Shown: piece by piece, positions 1 to 11,575 of the stretch
Numbering within the stretch: the stretch's first letter is position 1
Layout of the letters: each line of letters starts with the position of its first letter
Assembly (NCBI GenBank): GCA_963920575.1
Contig: OY986975.1
Span: 20,305,897-20,369,896, forward strand
Direction: 5' to 3'
Source: Narthecium ossifragum
Taxonomy: Eukaryota; Streptophyta; Magnoliopsida; Dioscoreales; Nartheciaceae
DNA length: 64,000 bases
Position numbers and translations under genes: made by a program
Notes under the pieces: generated by a model
Told to the model about the DNA's origin: nothing
Seen by the model: the letters and a program-made list of their open reading frames with translations, nothing else
Database searches by the model: none

Positions 1-571
1 ATGGCGATTTGGAGGTCGGAGACGGTGGCGTTGGGAGCTTACGGCGCCGGATCTGAGAGTAGGAGCTCGGGTTGGGGGTTCCGGCGAGGAGGGCGATCGG
101 ACGGCGTCGGGCTTCGTCGGGCGTCGTCGGGGAAGGAAGATACGACCAATGGTTGCTGGTTTCGGAGGATATGAAAGGACGAGTGACGGCGAACGAGCTC
201 GGGTCGCTGCAATGGACGACGCCGGCGTTGGATCTCATCGGAAGTACGTTGGGGAAGGAGAGGCGGGGTCACGGTGCTCAGATCCGAGGTCGGAACGGTT
301 GCCGCAGGGGAGATCGCCGGGGAAGGGGGTGGTTGCCGGGGAAGGGTCGGCGGCGGAGATGGTGAGGGATGTCTCGCCGGAGGAGAGAGGAGAGAGGAGA
401 GAGGAGAGAGGAGAGAAGAGAGAGGAGAGAGAAAATGCTGAAATAAAAAAAGAAAAATAAAATAAGGGTATTAGTGTGATTTTGAGGTGTTTTGGGGTTT
501 TTTATCTACAAGTAGTGAAAGTGGGGGTTTTATCAAGGAGGGGGCTAGATTTGGGTCTTTGGCCAAAAAAC
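1..571. other. GC- and purine-rich left edge, possible MULE end
   Basis: No gene is recognised here. Overlapping open frames exist on both strands but look like the by-product of GC-rich, GGA/GAG-repetitive DNA; 384-440 is almost pure GA/GGA repeat. The last part (about 480-571) is rich in G and T runs and ends in TTTGGCCAAAAAACCC just before AT-rich DNA. This resembles the terminal inverted repeat of some plant Mutator-like elements. The matching end would lie left of the window, so this is only a suggestion. Confidence 0.3.
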
Positions 572-744
572 CCAATAATATTTTAATATGCAAAGCTCTC
601 GAACCCGGATTCAAGTGTTTAACGGACGTAAACGGTTTGTATTCGGATATACCCGGTGGTTAGTGAATCCGCTGTGAGGTCGGGCCGGGCCGGGCTCACT
701 ACGACCAACCAAAATCCGGCCCATTACAGTTCGGAGGCGAAGCG

Positions 745-750
745 TATAAA
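745..750 (+). promoter_or_regulatory. TATA box of the SAC phosphatase gene
   Basis: TATAAA lies 58 bases upstream of the chosen start codon at 808, within a GC-rich stretch. A GGCCCATTA word (site II-like, common in housekeeping plant promoters) lies at about 717-725. The spacing fits a short 5' leader starting near 775. Confidence 0.5.
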
Positions 751-807
751 AGTCCGCCCGAGAAATCTCAGCAAAACCATCGCGGTTCTCCGATCTCGAT
801 CTCAGCC

Positions 808-3800
808 ATGGCGAAGCCGCCGGAGAAGCCCCCAAACCCCAAATCCACTAGTCCCGCCGGCGGTGTCACCGGCGACCTCGATCCCTCCACCTGCTCCCTC
901 GAGAAGTTCCGCCTGTACGAGACCCGCGCCGTGAGATTCCCCAAACCCTGGCCATTTCTTGATTCTCGTTAATTTCTAGGTCGATTCCTGGGTTTTGCGA
1001 AGTCTTTGATCGGGATTTCTTGTGCTGCGGCAGAGGTTCTATCTGATTGGAAGCGACAGGGAGAAGCGGTGGTTCCGGGTGCTCAAGATCGACCGGTCGG
1101 AGCCGGCGGAGCTAAGTTTGAGCGAGGACCCCGTTATATACACGGAGCATGAGGTGAAGAACCTCCTCCAGCGCATCGCTGAGGGAAATCGAGCAACCGG
1201 TGGCCTCGCTTTTGTCGCCAAAGTCTATGGCATCGCCGGTCTCTTTCTCCCCTCCCCTCCTCTCTCTCTCTTCTCCTGTGTAGACTGTCAGGTTGCTTGG
1301 CTCATTTCAATATTCATTGTTCTTTCGATTTATAGGAAGAATTTGGCTTATGAAGCACCTCAAATTTCGAAACTCGCAGGGAAACCTGACATGTTATGTT
1401 GTATTTGCGCGATGAGCACACATTGCACATTTTAATTCCTCAAGTTTCCAAATGATCTCAAAAAAAATAAAACTTGTTTTTGAATTTATGGACTGATTTC
1501 GACCCGTGCTATCCTCTTGGGGTAAACAGATTGCTTTACTTTCATTATTGGTATTGCTCTTTGAAAGCTATTTTTGCACATAAATATTGGGAAGTCAAGT
1601 TTTGATAGCTCTTTATAAACTTCAAATTTCATATTTTCATATCACTCCTGTCAAGTGTGTTAAAATTCAAGTATCGGCACCTTAAGCGGACATCCTTGTT
1701 GTTCAATTGGATATGCTAGGAATATTTCATATGTTTGTGTAGGAAATATTTTTTTGGATCCTTTCTCCATTGTTGACATTATAATGTCTTTTCCTTCCCT
1801 TCTTGACATAATTCCTAATGCAGCAAGCGTTTGTGAGTTTACTTTTTTCTGTATGTGAGGACCAAAGTTGTCATTTTCCCGTAAGGATCATTATACTAGC
1901 ATGCAGACGTGCCCAAGTATTTATGGAACGACCGAACGTTTAATAAAGTATATTTGATATTTTTCTGAGATATATGAATGATGAGACGACATAGACTTAT
2001 TTTGAGGTCATCTAGAAATCTGTTAGGGCTTAAATGCGGCAATCTTTTTTCATTCCTGATCCACCTTATGGTTCTATGGGTTCTTTTTTGTTTGTAGGTT
2101 GCATTAAGTTTTTGGAGTCATACTACCTGATTTTGGTCACAAAGCGTCGTCAGATCGGGTCGATATGTGGGCATGCAATCTATAGTGTTGAAGAGAGCCA
2201 GCTGATAACAGTTCCCCACTCATCGATACAGTCCGATGTCGCACATTCTAAGACAGAGTTGCGGTAATATTTGCTTCCTTAGCCGCAATGCTGATTTGTT
2301 TTCGCCTTAAGAAATAAGCATACTTTTGGTTTGTATATCATATGGCTAGTTTAATAAGGTATAAAGCATTAAATATGCTGGAAAATTGAATTTCCTGTTG
2401 ACTAAAGCATTTATTTGAAAAGGGATATAGGAATTTGCTAGGAAAGGACTTTTGTGCATTTTTTTAATAGTTCTGGTTTCTAATAATTGACCTAGCTGAT
2501 GCCTTTCCTTTGACGATCATTGACAACTGCAAATTCTCTAGGACTTTGGTTCATAGTTTTTGCTAACAGGGATGTCTTCATGTTTAACGTTTTTGAGCTG
2601 TTCTAGTGCTGCTTATCTATTCATTAAAGATGTGGATGCATCTGTAATTATTGCCTTTTGTGCCTGTGATTCACATGCTACCTATTGACCTTTCAACTTT
2701 GGCATAAAACCAAATGTTATCTTTGTTGAAGGATCACTCACCATATCTTCAGTTTTTTTGACATCTGATTACTTTAATGTTGCCTGAATGCGATTTGTCT
2801 TTTTTCCTGCAGCTACAAAAAGTTATTATCAAGTGTTGATCTCACAAAGGATTTCTTCTATAGTTACACATACCCAATCATGCAAAGCCTGCAAAAAAAT
2901 GTCCTTTCAAAGAGCAGGGAGAAGATGCCCTATGAGGACATATTTGTGTGGAATGCATTTCTCACACAAGCAATTCGTTCTAGATGCAAAAATACGCATT
3001 GGACAATTGCTTTGGTTCATGGTCACTTCAAACAAGTATGTTTGAACTTTCTTTTGGTTTGTTGTACATTTCATTCTTGTGTCCTTGTCAGGGTCTATTT
3101 TCAAACCTCTATTTTGCAACGCGTCTCTCTCTTTTGCTGATGTTGTTTCATGAGAAGACCATGATTTGATGTCCATTTGCTGCACAATTAGCATGGGTTT
3201 GCACGTTTAAGTTCTATAATTGTTAGATGTCAAATTATCCTGTTCCTTTTGCGAAAATTGGGTGATATGTGTATGCTCAGACCTAAGGGGGAAGGGTCAT
3301 CTTTACAAGTCAAATTTAGGACTTATTAGAATGGTAATTTTGTTAATTCAGGCTATTTTACCGCTTCATCTGGAATTCAGATTGGTATAGGCAACTGACT
3401 GACTGTATGATCTTTTTAATTCTGCTTTTAACTTCAGTATAGATATTACTCGCTTTAGAACTTCTAAATATGGAAGCTGTTACTGTTGGTTACAGGTAAG
3501 GTTATCTCTGTTTGGGCGAGAATTCAGTGTTGCGCTCATTTCCAGACGGTCTCGTCATTTCGCTGGAACACGGTATAATCATTGGAATCAATTTTGCATT
3601 GGTTTTCTGATAACTTTTCTTATGAAGGTTTGAACTGGATTCTAGGGTGTTCTGATTGTCTAACTTCAAATATTGAACTACCCTTGCGAGATGTCCAAGT
3701 GGTATCCAGTTTAAATGATTTTCCTTAACAACCTGGCTTCAGCTATATCGATTTTGGATAAGCTTTGCATGATGCAAAAATAAGATTTGATGATCATGGA

Positions 3801-6800
3801 GAATTTTTGTGCTCAACATAGATGTCCAAAGTTGAGATGATTCTCATAACAAAATAGGACATTTACTTGAACCTTTCTTCTTCTCTACTTGTTTAAGTTG
3901 AGGCTGTATCCTTCATTCAAGTAAACTTCCTCGGATCTTTCTGATGATATTTACTGGTCACTTCAGCGGCTTGGCCATAATCCTAAGTTATGGTTCTTAC
4001 TTCTGTAGGGTTAGACTTTATGGACCACTGTCCTGACTCCTGACAACTATAGAGCTCTGGTTTCTGCTCTAAACTTGATAGTCATTGGATAAAAGGAGAA
4101 AGTTTCCACATTACTTGCACTTGGTCTAGTCAATAGCATGGGAGTGGCTACACTGTTGTCCATGTCATTGACCTTGTTTTGTGGTGTGCAGTTATTTGAA
4201 GAGGGGAGTAAATGACAGGGGTAGGGTGGCAAATGATGTTGAAACTGAGCAATTAATACTTGATGAAGATGCTGGGTCATCCGGGGGAAAGATGAGCTCA
4301 GTGGTGCAGATGAGAGGATCAATTCCCCTTTTTTGGTCCCAGGAAGCTTCAAGATTTAGTCCTAAACCTGATATTATCTGTAAGTTTGAGTTTTGATGAG
4401 CAGCAGTACTTATTCTTAATGTATAGACCGAGGAAGTACATGGGGGAAAACTGCCTTACCAACACATTTAAGGTGGACATATGGAGAAGTGTAATAACAA
4501 AAAAAGAGAAAGGACAAGTTATAGGGAACTTTTTGTATTGAGAAACATGACCCTGACTGCATCTATAAAATAATGTCTTTACCTTTAATTTCATTCTTTT
4601 GGCTTACTGCACCTTTTGCACCGGTTTATTCTATGTCAACTTCAGCTAACTATGCTCCATTCTTTTCTGTTTTATTTGGTCTCAGTACAGAGATATGATC
4701 CTACTTACCAGGCAACACTGCTACATTTTGAAGATCTGGCTAAGAGATATGGGAATCCGGTTATTGTTCTTAATTTAATTAAGGTGCATGACTGAACTCG
4801 AATTTCTGTGCCAGGACTTGCTCATAATGAAATAGCTTGGAATATGAATCCTCCTTTCCGTGTACATTTGCACAGTTTGATAGTTTCTATCTGATTTATC
4901 TAAAACCTAAAATTTACTAGTGATTCCTGCATGCAGACTGTTGAGAAAAGACCTCGAGAAATGATGCTTAGGCGTGAATTTGCAAATGCAGTTGGATATC
5001 TTAACCAAATTCTTCCAGAAGAAAGTCATTTGAAGTTTATACACTGGGATTTTCATAAATTTGCCAAAAGGTTGTAATTTTTTGCTCAGCCTTTTCCACA
5101 TGCAAACGCCATAAATAGGAAAACAATATATAGTGACAGTCTTAAGAGCTGATCATTTTTTCGCTCTCTTTTTTCTGAAATAGCAAGTCCGCCAATGTTT
5201 TGGCAGTTTTGGGCGCTGTAGCAAGTGAGGCACTAGATTTGACTGGCTTCTACTGCAGTGGGAAACCCATGACAGTCAAAAGGAAATCAACTCAACTCAG
5301 CCGAACAAGCACTGGAAGGTAATCATCTGTTTTGCTTCAAGCTACGGGGTCATGGATACTTGTCTATATTTCCTTTTTTGCAGTCTGGTTCTATGGTACA
5401 ACCTTAAATCTGTGCACTATTTTATACATAGTCAGCTTTACATGCCTAAGAACTTAAAGTATGATCCATAGAGTTGCCCTTGCTACTAACCAGATGGTTG
5501 TTTAGGTTTTACGGGAATTCACTTTGCCTTTCACCATGAATTTACATGTTTTGATTTAATGATTTTTGGTTATAGTTTATTAAAAATGTCTATCCACATT
5601 CTTTTCTTCTTCAGGGATTCTTCTCTTGGTGATGTGCGAGCTAGTTCAGGAGATCTTGCTAGGATGGCTAGTAATAGTGAAAATCAAAGTTCAATTGTTA
5701 ACCAGGATAAGGAGAAAGGATTGGATGACCAAAGGTGGATTAATAACAAAGCTCATTTCCAGAGTGGAGTTCTGCGAACTAACTGCATTGACTGCTTGGA
5801 TCGTACAAATGTTGCCCAATATGCTTATGGCCTGGAAGCATTAGGTCGGCAGCTCCATGCCATGGGTTTGACAGATGTCCCTAAAGTAGACCCGGACAGC
5901 AGCATTGCTGAAGCTCTCACAGATATGTACCTGAGTATGGGTGATGCACTTGCTCAGCAGTACGGAGGTTCTGCAGCACACAACACGGTGTGATGTTGTC
6001 TAACCCAGATGTGTTGATATTTAGGCTTTCTAATTTACTGTGGTTACTTTTTTTATGTTGCAATATTTTGGTGAAGTGTTTCAATGCCGAACCCTATTAA
6101 TCGCATCGTTCCCTTTGTAACCTTAGCAAAGCATGCTTTTTTTTTTGACCAATCTTTTTTTTCCTTTTTGGTGTTTGATCTTAAGTTGACAGGCTGGACT
6201 TCTACCTTCATTTCTAGGTATTCCCAGAGAGGCAAGGCAAGTGGAAAGCGACTACTCAGTCTCGTGAGTTTTTGAAATCAATCAAGCGATACTACAGCAA
6301 TGCATACACGGATGGCGAAAAGCAAGATGCTATAAACTTGTATGATTCCTATATGGCTTTGTTTTGTAGTACATGACTTAGGTTCCATGGCTTGTTTTCT
6401 ACTTAAACAAGTTTTAGTGTTTCTTCTTATGATTTCATTTGTAAAAGTAAATGATGTAGCATGGTTTTTGTTGATATCTATGCTTCAAGATCTCATATGA
6501 TTTCTGTCGTTGGTGGTCTTACCAGATTCTTGGGTTACTTCCAGCCCCAAGAAGGAAAGCCAGCTCTTTGGGAGCTGGACTCAGATTATTATCTTCATGT
6601 TTCTGGGAATGGCGACGGACCAGATCAGGACATAGACAAGAGGTACTGCTTTAGAAGTTGGATCCGAATGTTATATTTCCTAGTTATGCTACAGAAGTAC
6701 ATGATACGTATGAGCATTCTGTATGAGATGGTGCTCGAAGATGTCCAGTACAAAGAAGCTCATTTTCAAGTTTTAGTTTCCATGTCTAAGAGGTTTGACT

Positions 6801-9800
6801 TCTGGAACGTTTGCAGCTTACTGCCTGACACTATAGCTTTGGAAGGAACTGGAACCACTCTTGCGCCTCTTCCTGCTTGCAAACAAGACTTCCTAAGGAT
6901 GAAACTGACCTCATTCGACAAGTTAATTGAGAGAACTGGCAGTTTGATAAAAAATGTCAGGATTTACAGTGAGTATGATGTGAAAGCAATTGGTGGTGTT
7001 GGACATCCTGGAATGGCACCAGATGCAGCGTGAGTGTCTTGGTCTTAATCTTGGCAGCTAGTTTGATTGTAGTATTTATATTCTGCGTTATTTCCTCAAA
7101 TAGTTTGTGGTGATATTCGCATAGTCACAACTCTGTTATCCCCTCATCGTTGTTCTCATGTCTCTACTGTAGTTTCTAATAAGGGCATGCTCAAGCCAAA
7201 GTTATTGCCTTGAAACTTGGTTCTAATCTATCCCACATTGAAATACGACAAGTTAAATGTATGAATAGAGATCACAACCAACCTAGAAGAAACAAGATCC
7301 TACCAAAATCCTGAAGAAATGGAAGATAAAAAGTGCTCTTATGTCATACGATGGAAATTTTGTGCTCCATAGGAATACATAGCAAAATTGAACAATTCTT
7401 CAGTGGGGACTTCAAATTTTCTTTGCATCCATGCTTCATATCAGAACCTTAATTGACAATGTTTGCTTTTGAGACTGCTTTTAGCAAGTATATCTCGAGT
7501 TCTACACATCATCCACAAGTATTTCATAGCACTGTATAGAAACCATGATTTTAACTTTTATGTTGTGATCGGCGCGTGCACGGTGCTAGCCTGTGCGTGC
7601 CGATAGGAATTCTGCATGCCACATCTTATGTCAGTAAGGATGGTGCCAACAGCGCATTAAACTGTGATGAAAATGAAAGTTGTTTAGTCCTCTCCGGTTG
7701 GATGGCTGTTGCTAGAGGCACTGAGAATCATGCTATTCAAGATTGCTGTTTAGCCATGCTTTGTTATCTAGCAGCTTGTTTGGTAATCCTGGATGGTGGA
7801 AATTGAATTGTTTAGATTCTGTTTTTGCTGATAATGGTTGCATGAGCTACATTACATTTCTGACTAGTTATAAATTATTCCTACAAGCTATCATGTGCGG
7901 ACTTGTAACTCGTCTGGATCATAGAATAGAATTTTGGGAATGGGGTCAGCTATTCCTTATACATTCTTGCATCCAAAGGAAAAAAAAGTTTCAGACTTGG
8001 AGATGCTATTGACAATGAAGTGTGATTTACTCGCTGATGCGAGTTACAATGTGCCATCTTTTTTTAGTAGGAATCTAGTTAAATATTAGAAGAAACTGGA
8101 TGGATATCCTAGCTTATTTGCACATTATTCTTTGATCGGGAAAAAAACATAATTGTTTAGGTTTCAAGACAACAGGCAGGATCCTAAGGCTACTTTGTCT
8201 CATGTTTTACTTTGGTGCTTCTTTGAGAACCTTCTGCTCAATATGGACCAGTTTGTGAAACGGTGCAGTTGCTGGCATGCAAACCACCAGATATATCTGA
8301 AATTATAGGATCATGGTATTTCAATTATTTTAACGATAGGAATTTCTGCATAGACTGTTTTTCTGACGGCATGACTCTAATTATTCATTGCATCTTTCTC
8401 GCTTGATTAGTTTCCATAGAGGAATTTACATTTGTTTAGTGGCCATATCCAATTTTTTTCCTTTCACCAGTTGAAATTCATCCTCGTGATTCTATAATTC
8501 CAATACGGGGAATTCGATTTCAAGAATTTTGCTTGCCTGTTTGCTAAATCTTATGGTTTTAAAAGAATTGACATGAAAGCAGGGTACCAATCAATCATGG
8601 AATTACTTCTCAATCATTTAGAACTCTCTGCTAATTGTGGACTTTGATGTTGGTGTCCAATGAGGCAAGGAATTCATTGTTTCTTATCTTAATCAAGGGC
8701 AATTGTTTCACTCCCGTTCCTTCCACCAACAGAATAAACTTTTAGTACTGAATTCCTGAATTCTCGCATCCAAATTATGCTTCAAATAACTTACTAGTTA
8801 CAATAATGCATGAGCGAAATGTTATCTTACGGGATTTCTAATCTTCTGAACAATATATTGCAGTGAAATACAGCTTAAAAGCCCAAATTGGTTGTTCGGT
8901 CAAAGAAAGTATGAAGAAAACGTGTCTGCCCAAAAAGTTGCTGTGAAGGACAATACAAATTGGGATCTGCAAGATGAGCTCAAACGTGTTGGTTTTGGTG
9001 ACTTGAATTGGCTCACATCCGCTATGGATGTGCATGAGGAGGATATCTTTCAAAGGTATCAATTTGCGGTCAAATAAAAAGTCTTGCATCTTCCAGGCTT
9101 TGTATTTGCAATATTGATGCTGTATTTTCTATTTCAGTTATGTCACATTGACTACACTTGAGGACGCCGGCAGTTGGTATAGTGGAACACTAGTATATGA
9201 CCAAGACAAAACCAGTGAGGCTTACAAACATTATGCTGCACTTTGTGAGGTAATATGATCAAAACTCCTGTCTGAAAGACTCGTAGAATGAAAGTTATGA
9301 TTGAAGACTATAGAATATAGACACCCTGTGGAGATATGATATGCTGGTTAGCAAACTATCTTCAAATCAAGTGATGTGAAGGCTTTTTTCTTGTGGTGAC
9401 TGTTTATGAGCTTCGATATACTCTTGAGGATTTTCGGCTAGGGCTCAGATTTATCATCATTTTGGATTTTGTCATCAGGTCTTTGCTTGTTACATTGGTC
9501 CTAATGTTCTCTTTTTTTCGATCATTGAATGGGAACTCTGATTGGAAAAAGAATATTGTTGAATTTCTTTCGGAAGATTGTTTCCAGACATTTTATGGCT
9601 TTGATGCCTTGGACTTTACAGGTGCCTGCTATGGAGCTCTTTGAGAATGACACTGAGAAGGAGAAATACTTTTCTGAAGCTTTGAGCATGGGACTGGATA
9701 CTATGGATGATGCATTGGTCGAAGCCGAGATGGAAGCTGCGCTGAAGGAGTATGATCAGATTGGCGCTGACCTTGGAATCATTCTCTCATGCAAAACCCT

Positions 9801-9831
9801 AGCAGAAAATCCGAGCCATTTGAGAGGATGA
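808..9831 (+). CDS. SAC-domain phosphoinositide phosphatase (plant SAC1-5 clade)
   Basis: Sixteen exons: 808-930, 1034-1238, 2098-2263, 2813-3035, 3496-3572, 4192-4379, 4686-4783, 4937-5070, 5184-5318, 5615-5987, 6218-6339, 6526-6642, 6817-7029, 8864-9055, 9138-9249, 9622-9831. All introns are GT-AG and the sum, 2688 nt, is in frame (895 aa). The N-terminal half carries the SAC N-domain ([19 protein letters not shown]). Exon 10 holds the catalytic CX5R loop [12 protein letters not shown] with nucleophile Cys507 and Arg513, so the enzyme should be active. No membrane segment is evident. By family knowledge, Arabidopsis relatives dephosphorylate PI(3,5)P2 at the tonoplast or Golgi and affect vacuole and cell-wall traits. 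The length is a little above the usual 785-830 aa. The start follows the TATA box at 745 and is the first ATG in frame. Intron 13 (7030-8863) is the longest, and nothing is recognised in it. Confidence 0.93.
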
Positions 9832-10787
9832 ACCATTTAAGATGATAAAGGTGCAAAACCGAGCAACTGAAGTCGTCTTCCTTCATTTGTAAATAATTTC
9901 GATGCAAATGTATTGCATCACTAATTCATGTTGAAATGTCCAAAATTAGTAGTCAATACGAAGTTTACCCATCCTCATATTTAGTTTTCAGCTTCAATGC
10001 GAAATTGGTTCAATTCCTATTCAAGATTTTCTCTAGGAGGTTAGCATCTCTCTCTTGGTCCAACTGAAGTGGCTTAACAGGTGGTTGGTTAATCATCAAG
10101 AGCAAGTGCTTTGATACGTAGGGCTTTTATCATTGGCGTTTTTGTTTCGCAATTACTATTCAGATTGTCTCTTAATTCTTTTCTATTACAAATTCTCGTT
10201 GATGAGATCGTTATTCCACGACATTATTCCCAATTTTCTCATATAATGGTATGTAGTTATTATGTACCTTGTCTTTTTGTCATGTTAATAACAAGCATAT
10301 GCTAGGCATATACTAATAGAGGATTATTGGGATCAATTCTGCTTATACCAAAATTAAGCTCACTATGAACAATGCTAAATCCCTCTCATAGGGCATGTAT
10401 ATATATATATGTGTTTCAATCTCCGTTAAAGCTTAACTTGAACCTTAACGAGCCGTTCCATACACGGTTTCTTGACCTTAACAATTCTTGACAACCTTCA
10501 TTAGAATCCTTTTAACATTCTGTCGAATTGTACCTGTGGTTACTGACTCAAGCGCTGGAGGCAGAGTTGTTAGCAATAGGCGCCAGAGGTAGAGTTGTTG
10601 GCTATCTTGAATGGCATGCTTTGGGTCAAGGATTATGATGTTGAACAGGTGATCGTGGATTGTATTGGGCATTGAGAGATGATATAACGAATTTGGATAA
10701 GTTCTTATAAGCCAGCGTTAAGGCTCATCTGATTAAACAAAAAACTAAAATTCAATTCTGATGAAGGAAAACGAAAAAGAAAAGATG
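9832..10787. other. 3' UTR and intergenic DNA
   Basis: The first 150 bases are the likely 3' UTR of the SAC gene. The rest is AT-rich with a short (AT)n run near 10397-10411. No gene or transposon end is recognised. Confidence 0.5.
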
Positions 10788-10861
10788 CGACCACAGTGGG
10801 AGTCGAACCCACGACCTTCTGATCCGAAGTCAGACGCGCTAATCCACTGCGCTATGCGGTC
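10788..10861 (-). tRNA. tRNA-Arg (anticodon TCG)
   Basis: On the minus strand the sequence folds as a standard cloverleaf. There is a 7-bp acceptor stem (GACCGCA with TGTGGTC, one G-T pair), D arm AGCGCAGTGGATTAGCGC, anticodon arm TCTGA-CTTCGGA-TCAGA with anticodon TCG, and a T arm with GGTTCGACTCC. It reads CGA codons. There is no intron and CCA is not encoded, as expected for a nuclear gene. A and B box promoter sequences are intact, and T-runs within 10-20 bases downstream (10766-10787 on the plus strand as A-runs) provide the Pol III terminator. Confidence 0.96.
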
Positions 10862-11317
10862 AATTGTAACACAACTCTGTTCTAAGACATTATACCTTAA
10901 ACCATTTCGGTGGGATCTAACAATAACGCATAATTGCCAATCTATGATCAGGTCTTGTGAAGACGAATAAAACAAGACAACCTTGATCGTCGAAACCAAA
11001 ACTGTCCATGATCATGGGCTAAAAGGCTCCACAAGCCATGCACGTTACTTTTCGGGCTGGGCTGGGCCAGGCAAAATAGCTTTGACCGTGGGCTGAGCTT
11101 GGTCTCCAATAGTTGAAATTTAGTTCAGGACGGGCTTAGCCTTGTTTTATAATTTATTAGCCCGAATAAATAACGAACCGAGCTTTGTCACTAATCACAA
11201 GTAGCAGCCCGATACATCAAGCCGGGCCAGGCCTGGAATCAGTACATTAAAGCCCAGCCACAACCCAGGACAAGTCTGATCAGGCCTAAGGGGTTGCAAC
11301 CAAGTATTTAAAAAACT
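10862..11317. other. intergenic, GGGCC/GGCCC-rich
   Basis: No gene. The stretch 11050-11280 is rich in GGGCTGGGC, GGGCCAGGC and AGCCCG words in both orientations. This is typical of non-autonomous plant transposon remnants, but no clean terminal repeats or target duplication could be defined. Confidence 0.35.
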
Positions 11318-11560
11318 TTTTTTTTTTTTTGATGAGTTGGCCATCAGGCTTTACTCCCAATGGGAGGTAAATCAGAATCAAGGAAGACCAATGGGACAAA
11401 CCCCCCAGTAGCCTCCTCATAAAACATTGACCGCAACTCCAACGCTTCCTTAGCCACTCAATCCGCACAAGCATTCTCTTCTCCAGGTATGTATCTGATC
11501 ACTAATTCCGCAAAGTTACGCCTCTTCCACCAAAACTTGAGACACTAGTATACTATACTG
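11318..11560 (-). mobile_element. 5'-truncated LINE 3' end with poly(A)
   Basis: On the minus strand a short decayed frame reads like the RNase H-type tail of plant LINE polyproteins (VIRYIPGEENACAD, VAKEALELRSM) and ends close to an A-run (T-run at about 11318-11330 on the plus strand). It lies just downstream of the SNAP50 stop codon and may contribute to that gene's 3' UTR. It is too short to be active. Confidence 0.5.
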
Positions 11561-11575
11561 TATACAAGATGGTGA

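Noticed and set aside
7576..8012. Possible small gene in SAC intron 13
   Set aside because: Frames of 76-89 codons show no recognisable family and no splice or promoter context of their own.
10745..10999. Open frames on both strands across the tRNA-Arg
   Set aside because: They read through the tRNA gene; the fold and anticodon explain the sequence.
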